A program made the position numbers and the translations under genes. A stretch of DNA of 64,000 bases from the NCBI GenBank assembly GCA_016794445.1, contig JAEUKC010000105.1:1-64000 (forward strand), read 5' to 3'. The first letter of the stretch is position 1, and every line of letters begins with the position of its first letter. Of this stretch, positions 40,550 through 48,955 are shown one piece after another. The notes under the pieces were generated by a model that saw only the letters and a list, made by a program, of their open reading frames with translations, was not told where the DNA came from and ran no database searches. Origin of the DNA: JADJMO01 sp016794445 (GTDB lineage: Bacteria; Myxococcota_A; Polyangia; Polyangiales; JADJMO01).

Positions 40550-41936
40550 TCGCGTCGCGCACGCACGCGCTGTGCACCGAGGCGGAGTGCCCGTCGCCCT
40601 CGTAGACGAGGAGCTGGCTCGAGGGCCCCAGCAGGCTGCGCATCGCCTCCGCGTTCCCGAACGGCGCGATGGGGTCGAACCGCCCTGCGACGACGAGCGC
40701 CGGCGGCGCGCGATCCGCCTTGAACCCGGGCCGCGGCGGCGCCGACCACCCGACGCAGAGCGACCAGGGTGAGAGCGCCATCCACCCCGTGCGCGGGAGC
40801 TTCGCGCGCAAGGACGCGCCGAAGCTCGCGAACGCCGACAGCGAGGCCGCCGAGAGCCGCTGATCGCCGCACACGATGGCGACGTGCACCCCGAAATGGC
40901 CGTCGTAGTGACCCGCGGCGTCGCGCCCGGTCGCGAGATCGGCGCGCGCGAGCAAGGCGGAGGCGTCCCCCGCTTCGGCCTTGGCGAGGTCGGCGCCGAG
41001 CTTGACGGCGTCGCCGATCCGGAGCCCGTCCGCGACCGCGAAGCCGAGGTCGGTCCGCGAGAGTGAACGCGTGCCCGCCGGCAGCTTCGCCGTGGTGGTC
41101 CTGGCGACGAGCGCGTCGAACCGGCTCGCGACCGCGCCCGGGTCTGCCCCCCCGAAGGCGCAGGTGGCGCTCGCCGCGCAGGCCGCGAAGAACCGCTCGA
41201 GGCCCTGGGCGCGGGCCTCGGCGACGCCCGTGAGGTCGGCCTCCAGATCGGGACCGAGCACCGTCGGCGAGTCGAGGACCATGGCCCCGATTCGCTCGGG
41301 GAACAGGCTTTCGTAGGCGAGGCCCAGCATGCCCCCGTACGAGTAGCCGAGGAAGGCGACCCGCTCGACGCCGAGCGCCTTCCGGATCGCCTCGAGATCA
41401 CGCGCCTGCGTGGCGAGATCGAGGTGGCTGGCGAGCGCGCTCTTCTGACACCCGCCGCGCAGCGCGTCGGCCAGCGCCAGAACCCCCGTCGTGCTCCCGC
41501 CCTCGAGCGCGAGATCCGCCGCGCGCAGCTGGTCGAACGTGGCGTCGTCGGCGCAGGGCAGCCTCGTGCTCAGGCCGACGCCGCGCACGTCCCAGGTGAC
41601 CACGTCGAACCGCGCGAGCGCCTTGCCGAAGCCGACGCGGTAGGCGCCGTACTGCGCGGCGAAGCGCTCGACCATCGGCGCGCCCGGACCCCCGGGGTTG
41701 AGGAACACGACCCCCGCCGCCTCGCCGTCGAGCGCGCGGGCTCGGCCGACCCGGAGGGAGATCTTCGGCCCCTCGGGCGAAGACCAGTCGAGCGGCACGA
41801 TCACGTCCGCGCACTCGAGCGGGTCGGCGCACGCCGTGAACACGAGCGGTGGCGGCGGCGCCGGTGCGTCGGCCGAGCACGAGAGCAGCGCCGCCAGCGT
41901 GACGTGCCGCAGCGAGGCCGCCGTTGCTTGCGTCAC
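40491..41936 (-). CDS. Lipoprotein alpha/beta hydrolase, S33 peptidase/TAP-like type
   Basis: 481-residue exported hydrolase. The signal peptide from GTG 41936 ends in ALLSC (Cys near residue 19), followed by a Pro-rich linker. The catalytic triad is visible: Ser in FLGYSYGGMLGLAYESLFPERI, Asp in VVAGRFDPIAPFGNAEAM and His in YEGDGHSASVHSACVRDAI. The upstream FLNPGGPGAP motif is the HGGPG-like oxyanion element of S33 prolyl/tripeptidyl aminopeptidases (here with Asn). The C-terminal TAP-like region is complete. It should act on peptides or small amides in the periplasm or outer membrane. Its start lies only 28 bases from the divergent hybrid kinase start, so their promoters must overlap. Confidence 0.85.
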   Translation of the reverse strand: MTQATAASLRHVTLAALLSCSADAPAPPPPLVFTACADPLECADVIVPLDWSSPEGPKISLRVGRARALDGEAAGVVFLNPGGPGAPMVERFAAQYGAYRVGFGKALARFDVVTWDVRGVGLSTRLPCADDATFDQLRAADLALEGGSTTGVLALADALRGGCQKSALASHLDLATQARDLEAIRKALGVERVAFLGYSYGGMLGLAYESLFPERIGAMVLDSPTVLGPDLEADLTGVAEARAQGLERFFAACAASATCAFGGADPGAVASRFDALVARTTTAKLPAGTRSLSRTDLGFAVADGLRIGDAVKLGADLAKAEAGDASALLARADLATGRDAAGHYDGHFGVHVAIVCGDQRLSAASLSAFASFGASLRAKLPRTGWMALSPWSLCVGWSAPPRPGFKADRAPPALVVAGRFDPIAPFGNAEAMRSLLGPSSQLLVYEGDGHSASVHSACVRDAITGFLIDPRLPVRASCPKE

Positions 41937-41964
41937 CCGACGAGCGTACGCAGCGAGCAACCCG

Positions 41965-44307
41965 ATGGCAAACCCCGCCCTGCCCGACGTCGAGGAGGAG
42001 CACGCCCTCGCGGCGGCCTTCGACGCCGAGCGCGCCGTGGTGGTGCGGACCCGCTCGCGCTGGATCTGGGGCGCGTCGCTCGCCGTCTGGGTCGTGAGCC
42101 TCCTCTTCGTGGACCGCGCCGTCTTCACGACCGCCCAGGCCCTCGTCATCCGCCTCCCCGAGTGCGCGCTCGCCTGCGCGCTCTTGGTCTGGCTACGCCG
42201 GCCGCGCAGCCTCGACGCCATCGAGCTCGCCATGGTCGCCGGCTCGATCCTGATCGCGGTGGTGAGCGGCTACGGCTTCGCGCATGTCCCGGTCGAGCGC
42301 TTGCCCGTCAAGATCGTCAGCCTCGTGCTGAGCAGCCTCCTCGTCACGCTGCTCGGAGGGTTCACCTGGCGCTGCAACCTCGCCATCGCCGTCGTCACCC
42401 AGCTCGCCCTCCTCGTCGTGGCCGCGCGGGGCGCGGGCTCGCTCTGGTTGCTGTCGCTCACCGCGACGGGCTTCGCGTACGGCGTCGCCGTCGTCTCGGC
42501 GGCCGCGCGCGATCGGCTCGGTCGTGACGCCCTCGCGACGCGGCGGGCGCTGGTCCGCGCCCACGAGCGGCTGCAGCGCGACGACGAGCTCAAGCGGAGG
42601 CTGTTCGTCGACCTCGCCCACGACCTCCGCACCCCGCTGGCGGTCATCCGCGGCGAGGCGGCCCTCCTCGAGGGCGAGGCGCGCTCGAAGGAGGACGCCG
42701 CGTCGCTCGCGCGGATCGAGCGCAACGCCCTCGCCGTGGCAGACCTCGCCGACCAGCTCCTCGACCTCGCCCGCCTCGAGGCCGGCCAGATGCCGGTGCG
42801 CGCGCGCCCGTGCGACCTCTCGGTGATCGCGCGGGACGTGGCGGCCCAGCTCGCGCCCCGCGGCGGCTCGCGGGTGCTGGTCGAGGCCGAGGTGCCGCGC
42901 GTCGCGCAGGTCGATCCGGGGCACGCGGCGCGGATCCTCGGCAACCTCGTCGCCAACGCGCTCCGCCAGCTCGATCGCGCGGGGCGCGCGGGCACGGTCA
43001 CGCTGGTCGTGGGCGGCCCCGAGAGAGAGCGGGTCTGGGTCGACGTGGTCGACGACGGCCCGGGGGTCCCCCTGTCGCGACGCGAGGCCATCTTCGAGCG
43101 CTTCGTGTCGTTCGACCGCGAGGGCGGGGCCACCTCGGGGGTCGGGCTCCCCCTCGCCCGCGAGCTCGCCGGCCTCAACGGCGGCACACTCGCCTTGCTC
43201 GAGGGAGCGCCCACCACGTTCCGGCTCGAGCTCCCGGCCACCGACGAGGCGCCGCGGACCGAGCCGAAGCCCGCCTCCTCCGGTCGGGGGGTGCCGCCCT
43301 CGTCGGAGACACGCCCACCCGGCAAGGGGCGCGTGGTGCTCGTGGTGGAGGACGACGCCGACATGCGGCGACTCCTCGACCGGACCCTCGGCAGGAGCTT
43401 CCGCGTGGAGCTCGCCGCGACCGTCGGCGCGGCCCGACAGCGCCTCGCGCGCGCCCCTCGCCCGAGCGCCGTCGTCACCGACGTGATGCTCCCCGACGGC
43501 ACGGGCTACGACGTCCTCTCCGCGGTGCGCACCGCCTTCGAGGGCACCCCCGTCCTGCTGCTCTCCGCGCTCGGCGAGGCGGAGGAGCGCGTGCGGGGCC
43601 TCACGGCGGGCGCGGACGACTACCTCCCCAAGCCGTTCGCGCCCGAGGAGCTGCGGAGCCGCGTGGCCGCCGCGATCGACCGCGTGGAAGGGTTCGAGCG
43701 CGCCCTCTCGGCCCAGCGCGAGGCGGTGCTGATGGAGGTCCACGACGGCGTGAGCGGCAGCCTCTCCCGCGCGTTCTCGCTGCTCTCGGCCCTCGGCGAC
43801 GGGGACGACCTCGACCCCGCGCGCGACGCCATCCGCGACGGCATCGACGAGGTGCGCGCCCTGCCCGGCCTGCTCTCGCCGCGCCCCGCCACCCTCGGCG
43901 CGGTGGCCGCCGACATCCGCCGCGCGCTCGGCGACGCCTGCGCCGCGGCCGACCTCACGCTGACTCTGGACGAGCAGGGGCTCGACGACGAAGCCGAGAA
44001 AGCGGAGCTCGACGCAGCCGTGGCCCACGCGCTGCGACGGGCGGCACGCGAGGCCACGACCAACGTGATCAAGTACGCCGGGGCCAGGTCGCTCACCTGC
44101 CGGCTCCACGCTCGACCGGAGGCGATCACCCTCCGCATCGAGGACGACGGCCAGGGCTTTCCCGAGACCACGAGTCTCGGACAGGGACTCGGGATCATGG
44201 CGCGGCGCGCGCTCCGCGTGGGGGGACGGGTCGACCACGGCAACCGCGACGAGGGCGGCGCCTGGGTCGAGATCACGCTGCCGCCGCGCGCCCCGCGGCC
44301 CTCCTGA
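41965..44307 (+). CDS. Hybrid sensor: HisKA kinase, receiver, and second NarL-type kinase in one protein
   Basis: 780-residue membrane sensor. Five to six hydrophobic helices fill residues 34-180. A classical HisKA domain has phospho-acceptor His219 (LAHDLRTPLAVI), followed by HATPase motifs (LGNLVANAL, DDGPGVP, TSGVGLPLARE). A receiver domain (455-570) has acidic pair EDD near 462, phospho-acceptor Asp506 (VVTDVMLPDGTGYD) and Lys556. A second kinase core follows: EVHDGVSGSLSRAF with His593 resembles the HisKA_3 dimerisation helix of NarX/DegS-type kinases, and a second HATPase has AREATTNVIKYA and EDDGQGFPE. Two different kinase types flank one receiver. It precedes cheA by 122 bases on the same strand, but chemotaxis involvement is not shown. 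Confidence 0.87.
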   Translation: MANPALPDVEEEHALAAAFDAERAVVVRTRSRWIWGASLAVWVVSLLFVDRAVFTTAQALVIRLPECALACALLVWLRRPRSLDAIELAMVAGSILIAVVSGYGFAHVPVERLPVKIVSLVLSSLLVTLLGGFTWRCNLAIAVVTQLALLVVAARGAGSLWLLSLTATGFAYGVAVVSAAARDRLGRDALATRRALVRAHERLQRDDELKRRLFVDLAHDLRTPLAVIRGEAALLEGEARSKEDAASLARIERNALAVADLADQLLDLARLEAGQMPVRARPCDLSVIARDVAAQLAPRGGSRVLVEAEVPRVAQVDPGHAARILGNLVANALRQLDRAGRAGTVTLVVGGPERERVWVDVVDDGPGVPLSRREAIFERFVSFDREGGATSGVGLPLARELAGLNGGTLALLEGAPTTFRLELPATDEAPRTEPKPASSGRGVPPSSETRPPGKGRVVLVVEDDADMRRLLDRTLGRSFRVELAATVGAARQRLARAPRPSAVVTDVMLPDGTGYDVLSAVRTAFEGTPVLLLSALGEAEERVRGLTAGADDYLPKPFAPEELRSRVAAAIDRVEGFERALSAQREAVLMEVHDGVSGSLSRAFSLLSALGDGDDLDPARDAIRDGIDEVRALPGLLSPRPATLGAVAADIRRALGDACAAADLTLTLDEQGLDDEAEKAELDAAVAHALRRAAREATTNVIKYAGARSLTCRLHARPEAITLRIEDDGQGFPETTSLGQGLGIMARRALRVGGRVDHGNRDEGGAWVEITLPPRAPRPS

Positions 44308-44332
44308 GCGCGTCAGCCGCTCGACGTCGTCG

Positions 44333-44351
44333 GCCCCTCGGCGTCAGGGGC
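44333..44351 (+). terminator. Weak hairpin between the hybrid kinase and cheA
   Basis: GCCCCT (44333-44338) and AGGGGC (44346-44351) form a 6-bp GC-rich stem with a 7-nt loop, followed by only two T. It may attenuate read-through into the che operon. Nothing else recognisable is in 44308-44429. Confidence 0.3.
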
Positions 44352-44429
44352 TTGGCGAACGGGGAGCGTCGTCTTCACCGGGACTGCTGAACGGAAGACT
44401 TGGTCCGTCCCCTGCAAGAGGGCGCACCC

Positions 44430-46625
44430 ATGGATGACGACATCGTCAAGGAGTTCCTCGTGGAGAGCCACGAGAACCTGGATCAGCTGGACCGAGACTT
44501 CGTCGCGCTGGAGGCCGATCCGACTGCACGCGGGCAGATCGCGGGGATCTTCCGCACCATCCACACCATCAAGGGGACCTCCGGCTTCCTCGGCTTCTCC
44601 GGCCTCGAATCCCTGACGCACGTCGCCGAGAACCTGCTCTCGCAGCTGCGCGAGGGCACCCGCCAGCTCGACGCCGACATCGTGACCGCGCTCCTCCAGA
44701 CGGTGGACGCGGTCCGCGAGATGCTGGCCTCGATCGAGGCCACCGGCACCGACGGCCAGCGCGACGACTCCGAGCTCATCGCACGCCTCGCCCGGCTCCA
44801 GGGCAAGGGCGACGACCGCGCTGCGCACAAGCAGGCCTCTCACCGGCCCGCGCCCCCGCTTGCGCCGACGCCTGCGCCCCCGGCAGCGCCAGCGGCGCCC
44901 ATCCCCACGATGTCGAAGGCGCCCGAACACGCCCCGCCCCCGGAGGTCACGGCGACCGCCGTCTCCGACACCAGCGTGCGCGTCGACGTGGGCCTCCTCG
45001 ATCGCCTGATGAACCTGGTGGGCGAGCTCGTCCTCGCGCGCAACCAGATCCTGCAGTTCGGCTCCACGGTGAAGGACGGCGCGTTCCACGGCACGAGCCA
45101 GCGCCTGAACCTGCTGACGACCGAGCTGCAGGAAGGCGTGATGAAGACGCGCATGCAGCCGATCGGCAACGTGTGGGGCAAGTTCCCGCGCGTCGTGCGC
45201 GACCTCGCGGTCACCTGCGGCAAGCAGGTGCGCATCGAGATGGAGGGCGAGGACACCGAGCTCGATCGCACCATCATCGAGGCCATCAAGGACCCGCTCA
45301 CCCACGCGGTGCGCAACTCGATCGACCACGGCATCGAGCGCCCCGAGGTCCGCGTCGCGGCCGGCAAGCCCGCCCAGGGCCGCCTGTTCCTGCGCGCCTT
45401 CCACGAGGGCGGCCAGGTGAACATCGAGATCAGCGACGACGGCGGCGGCATCGACCCCATCAAGGTGCGCGACCGCGCCGTGGCCCGCGGACTCGTGCCG
45501 GCCGATCGCGCCCAGCGCATGAGCGATCGCGAGCTCGTGTCCCTCGTGTTCCTCCCCGGCTTCTCGACCGCCGAGAAGGTCACCAACGTCTCGGGCCGCG
45601 GCGTCGGCATGGACGTCGTCAAGACCAACATCGAGCGGATCGGCGGCACCGTCGAGCTGACCAGCCGCCACGGCTCCGGCACCTCGCTTCGCGTGAAGAT
45701 CCCGCTCACCCTGGCGATCATCCCCGCGCTCGTCGTCACGACGCGCAGCGAGCGCTACGCGATCCCGCAGGTCAACCTGCTCGAGCTCGTGCGCATCGAG
45801 CCCGAGGCCGCGGCCCGCGCGGTGGAGTCGATCCACGGCGTCCCGGTGTTCCGGCTCCGCGGCAACCTCCTGCCCCTCGTCTACCTCGGCGCCGCGCTCG
45901 AGCTCGGTGGGCCCAGCACCGCCCCCGACGGCTCGCTGTGCATCGTCGTGCTCTCCGCCGACGACCGCACGTTCGGCCTCGTCGTGGACGGCGTGCACGA
46001 CACGGAGGAGATCGTCGTCAAGCCGCTCGGCAAGGAGCTCAAGGGCCTCACCGCCTTCGCCGGCGCCACCATCATGGGGGACGGCAAGGTGGCGTTGATC
46101 CTCGACGTCCTCGGCATCGCCCAGCGCGCGAACGTCGTCTCGAGCAGCAAGGACCGCAAGCGCGAGGGCGCCGACACCGACCTCGCGACGGGTACCGAGG
46201 ACAAGCAGGCCCTCCTGCTCGTCCGCGTCGGCGCCGACATGCGCATGGCCATCCCCCTCGCCATGGTCGCTCGGCTCGAGGAGCTCCCCCGCCGTGGCGT
46301 GGAGCGCGCAGGGCGACACCAGGTGGTCCAGTACCGCGAGCAGCTCCTGCCCCTCGTGGACGTCGCCACCGTGGTCGGCGCCAGCGCCGCCGACCAGGGC
46401 GACGCCGACGCGCCCCTCCAGGTCGTCGTGCACGCCAGGAACGGGCGTCGGGTCGGCCTCGTCGTCGAGCAGATCGTCGACATCGTGGAGGACTTCGTCC
46501 GCATCGAGCGCCCCTTCGCCCAGCGCGGGATCGTCGGCGCCACCGTCGTCGAGGGCCGCGTCACCAACCTCCTCGACGTCGAGGGGGTCATCGACGCCTG
46601 CGACCCGAGCCTCTCCGCCGCCTGA
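44430..46625 (+). CDS. cheA: Chemotaxis histidine kinase CheA with two CheW-like domains
   Basis: 731-residue central kinase of the Che pathway. The P1/HPt domain at the N-terminus has His45 (FRTIHTIKGTSGFLGF) as phospho-acceptor. A Pro/Ala-rich linker (about 133-178) takes the place of a recognisable CheY/CheB-binding P2 domain. P3 dimerisation (LLDRLMNLVGELVLARNQ) and the P4 ATP-binding domain (HAVRNSIDHGIE, DDGGGID, FSTAEKVTNVSGRGVGMDVV) are intact. Two tandem CheW-like P5 domains follow, at about 430-565 (LRGNLLPLVYLG, VDGVHDTEEIVVKPLG) and about 590-725 (YREQLLPLVDVA, VEQIVDIVEDFVRIE). A doubled CheW domain is unusual compared with enteric CheA. Start ATG 44430 is preferred over an in-frame TTG at 44400. 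Confidence 0.93.
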   Translation: MDDDIVKEFLVESHENLDQLDRDFVALEADPTARGQIAGIFRTIHTIKGTSGFLGFSGLESLTHVAENLLSQLREGTRQLDADIVTALLQTVDAVREMLASIEATGTDGQRDDSELIARLARLQGKGDDRAAHKQASHRPAPPLAPTPAPPAAPAAPIPTMSKAPEHAPPPEVTATAVSDTSVRVDVGLLDRLMNLVGELVLARNQILQFGSTVKDGAFHGTSQRLNLLTTELQEGVMKTRMQPIGNVWGKFPRVVRDLAVTCGKQVRIEMEGEDTELDRTIIEAIKDPLTHAVRNSIDHGIERPEVRVAAGKPAQGRLFLRAFHEGGQVNIEISDDGGGIDPIKVRDRAVARGLVPADRAQRMSDRELVSLVFLPGFSTAEKVTNVSGRGVGMDVVKTNIERIGGTVELTSRHGSGTSLRVKIPLTLAIIPALVVTTRSERYAIPQVNLLELVRIEPEAAARAVESIHGVPVFRLRGNLLPLVYLGAALELGGPSTAPDGSLCIVVLSADDRTFGLVVDGVHDTEEIVVKPLGKELKGLTAFAGATIMGDGKVALILDVLGIAQRANVVSSSKDRKREGADTDLATGTEDKQALLLVRVGADMRMAIPLAMVARLEELPRRGVERAGRHQVVQYREQLLPLVDVATVVGASAADQGDADAPLQVVVHARNGRRVGLVVEQIVDIVEDFVRIERPFAQRGIVGATVVEGRVTNLLDVEGVIDACDPSLSAA

Positions 46626-46637
46626 AAGGACCGAACC

Positions 46638-47075
46638 TTGGCCACCCGTCAGCTCTGCACCTTCCAGCTCGCCGGCGCGTCCTTCGGCGTCGACGTGACC
46701 CACGTGCAAGAGGTCATCCGCGAGCAGGAGATGACCCGCGTCCCGCTCGCCCCGCCGATGATCTACGGCCTCATCAACCTGCGCGGCCAGATCGTCAGCG
46801 CGATCGACATGCGCACGCGCCTCGGCCTGCCGCCCCGGACGACCGAGACCCCACCGATGAACGTGGTGGTGCGCACCGACGAGGGCGCGATGTCGCTCCT
46901 GGTCGACCAGATCGGCGACGTCATCGAGGTCGGCGACGACGCGTTCGAGCGCCCGCCGGAGACCCTCGACGTCGCGACCAAGGAGCTCGTGCAAGGCGTC
47001 TACAAGCTCGAAGGCCATCTCTTGCTGTTGCTCGACACCGCCCGCGTGGTCCCGACCACCGAGCGGGCGAGCTGA
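46638..47075 (+). CDS. cheW: Chemotaxis adaptor CheW
   Basis: 145-residue adaptor linking receptors to CheA. Family features: TFQLAGASFGVDVTHVQEVI, PPMIYGLINLRGQIVSAIDMRTRLGLPP, VVRTDEGAMSLLVDQIGDVIEV and a final LEGHLLLLLDTARVV. Start is TTG 46638, with the purine-rich GAAAGGA about 7-8 bases upstream; no ATG or GTG fits better. It is 12 bases downstream of cheA and 47 bases before the receptor gene, within the che operon. Confidence 0.94.
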   Translation: MATRQLCTFQLAGASFGVDVTHVQEVIREQEMTRVPLAPPMIYGLINLRGQIVSAIDMRTRLGLPPRTTETPPMNVVVRTDEGAMSLLVDQIGDVIEVGDDAFERPPETLDVATKELVQGVYKLEGHLLLLLDTARVVPTTERAS

Positions 47076-47109
47076 GCAACCAACCCGGAACGATTCACAA
47101 CACTCGACT

Positions 47110-47114
47110 GGAGG
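47110..47114 (+). promoter_or_regulatory. Shine-Dalgarno GGAGG of the MCP gene
   Basis: GGAGG lies 8 bases upstream of ATG 47123 and fixes the receptor's start. Confidence 0.7.
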
Positions 47115-47122
47115 ACACGTCC

Positions 47123-48925
47123 ATGGACGACACTGGCATCAGCGTGCGCCCGAGCGCGGCACCGAACGGCAACGGCAACGGGCACGCCGCCAAGGCGGAG
47201 CCCAAGGGCGACGGGTTCAACAGCAGCCTCGCGCTCGCCCTCCTCGAGGACGCGCCGAGCAACATCCTCTACGCCGACCGGGACTGCACCATCCGGTTCG
47301 CCAACACCGCGTCGCGGCGCACCCTCGAGCGGCTCGAGGCCCACCTCCCCATCCGGGCGCGCGACGTGGTCGGCGCCTCGATCGACATCTTCCACAAGAG
47401 CCCCGACCACCAGCGCCGGCTGCTCGCCGACCCCCGACGCCTCCCGCACAAGGCGGTCATCGACCTCGGCCCGGAGAAGCTCCACTTGCACGTCACCGCC
47501 GTCTACGACGGGCGCGACTACGTCGGCGCGATGGTGACCTGGGACGTGGTCACCGACAAGGTCCGCCTCGAGCAGGAGATGGCGCGGGTCAAGTCGATGA
47601 TGGACCAGGCGCCCATCAACGTCATGTACGCCGACAAGGACCTCAACATCCAGTACATGAACCCCGCGTCGATCCAGACCCTGCGCACCCTCGAGCAGTA
47701 CCTGCCCTGTCGCGCGGACGAGGTGCTCGGTCGGTCGATCGACATCTTCCACAAGAACCCCGACCACCAGCGGCGGATGCTCGCCGATCCGCGCAACCTG
47801 CCGCACAAGGCCAAGATCCGCCTCGGCCCGGAGCACCTCGAGCTCAACGTGTCGGCGATCCTCGACGACCGCCGCAACGTGCTCGGCACCATGGTCACCT
47901 GGGCCATCATCACCCCGGCGGTCGAGGCCGAGCGCAAGATCAAGGAGGCCGCCGAGCGCGAGCGTCAGCTCGGCGAGGAGCTGCGCGCCAAGGTCGACGC
48001 GCTCCTCACGGTCGTGGCGAGCGCCGAGAAGGGCGACCTCACCAAGCGCGTCGACATCTCGGGCTCCGACGCCATCGGCCAGCTCGGCGAGGGGTTGCAG
48101 CGCTTCTTCTCCAACCTGCGCGGCAGCGTCGGGCAGATCGGGTCCAACGCCGACGCGCTCTCGAGCTCGGCGCAGCAGCTCACCGCGGTCAGCCAGTCCA
48201 TGGGCGCCAACGCCGAGGAGACGTCGGCCCAGGCGAGCGTCGTGTCGGCCGCCTCGGAAGAGGTGAACCGCAACGTCCAATCGGTCGCCACCGCGGCCGA
48301 GGAGATGACGGCCAGCATCCGCGAGATCGCCAAGAACGCCAACGAGGCGGCGCGCGTCGCCACGCAGGCGGTGAAGGTCGCCGAGACCACCAACTCCACC
48401 GTCGGCAAGCTCGGCGAGAGCAGCGCGGAGATCGGCAAGGTCATCAAGGTCATCACCTCGATCGCCCAGCAGACCAACCTCCTCGCGCTCAACGCCACCA
48501 TCGAGGCCGCGCGCGCCGGCGAGGCGGGCAAGGGCTTCGCGGTCGTCGCCAACGAGGTCAAGGAGCTCGCCAAGGAGACCGCCAAGGCCACCGAGGACAT
48601 CTCCCAGAAGATCGAGGCCATCCAGTCCGACACCCGCGGCGCCGTCGCCGCCATCGGCCAGATCGGCACCATCATCAACCAGATCAACGACATCCAGAAC
48701 ACGATCGCGAGCGCCGTCGAGGAGCAGACCGCGACGACCAACGAGATCAGCCGCAACGTCGGCGAGGCCGCCAAGGGCAGCGGTGAGATCGCCGAGAACA
48801 TCACCGGCGTGGCCCGCGCCGCGCAGAACACCTCGAGCGGAGCGTCCGACACCCAGCGGGCCGCCGCCGAGCTCTCCCGCATGGCCAGCGAGCTCCGCAA
48901 GCTGGTCGGCCAGTTCACCTACTAA
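47123..48925 (+). CDS. Soluble methyl-accepting chemotaxis protein with two duplicated PAS domains
   Basis: 600-residue receptor without any membrane segment, so it is probably cytoplasmic. Two PAS-like domains, at about 43-145 and 163-265, are clear copies offset by 120 residues: both contain a YADxDxxIxxxN strand, SIDIFHKxPDHQRRxLADP, LPHKA, LGPExLxLxVxA and a terminal MVTW. A HAMP-like segment (DALLTVVASAEKGDLTKRVDISGSDAIGQLGEGLQ) connects to the signalling coiled coil. Its hairpin tip is AQQTNLLALNATIEAARAGEAGKGFAVVANEVKELA. Glu/Gln-Thr methylation-type segments (AEEMTASIREI, EEQTATTNEISRNV) are present, which suits the cheR and cheB downstream. The ligand of the PAS domains (redox cofactor or small molecule) cannot be deduced. 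Confidence 0.92.
   Translation: MDDTGISVRPSAAPNGNGNGHAAKAEPKGDGFNSSLALALLEDAPSNILYADRDCTIRFANTASRRTLERLEAHLPIRARDVVGASIDIFHKSPDHQRRLLADPRRLPHKAVIDLGPEKLHLHVTAVYDGRDYVGAMVTWDVVTDKVRLEQEMARVKSMMDQAPINVMYADKDLNIQYMNPASIQTLRTLEQYLPCRADEVLGRSIDIFHKNPDHQRRMLADPRNLPHKAKIRLGPEHLELNVSAILDDRRNVLGTMVTWAIITPAVEAERKIKEAAERERQLGEELRAKVDALLTVVASAEKGDLTKRVDISGSDAIGQLGEGLQRFFSNLRGSVGQIGSNADALSSSAQQLTAVSQSMGANAEETSAQASVVSAASEEVNRNVQSVATAAEEMTASIREIAKNANEAARVATQAVKVAETTNSTVGKLGESSAEIGKVIKVITSIAQQTNLLALNATIEAARAGEAGKGFAVVANEVKELAKETAKATEDISQKIEAIQSDTRGAVAAIGQIGTIINQINDIQNTIASAVEEQTATTNEISRNVGEAAKGSGEIAENITGVARAAQNTSSGASDTQRAAAELSRMASELRKLVGQFTY
47249..47917 (+). repeat. Internal duplication encoding the two PAS domains
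   Basis: The segment for PAS 1 (about 47249-47557) and that for PAS 2 (about 47609-47917) encode homologous domains with a 360-bp period. Short identical DNA runs remain (for example around TCGATCGACATCTTCCACAA in both), so this is an intragenic duplication that has since diverged. Confidence 0.7.
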
Positions 48926-48955
48926 GGTCCGCTCTCCCACTGCTCCGAGGCTCCC

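Noticed and set aside
42193..44238. Minus-strand open frame of about 680 codons
   Set aside because: Antisense shadow of the hybrid kinase gene, which has intact motifs in the plus frame.
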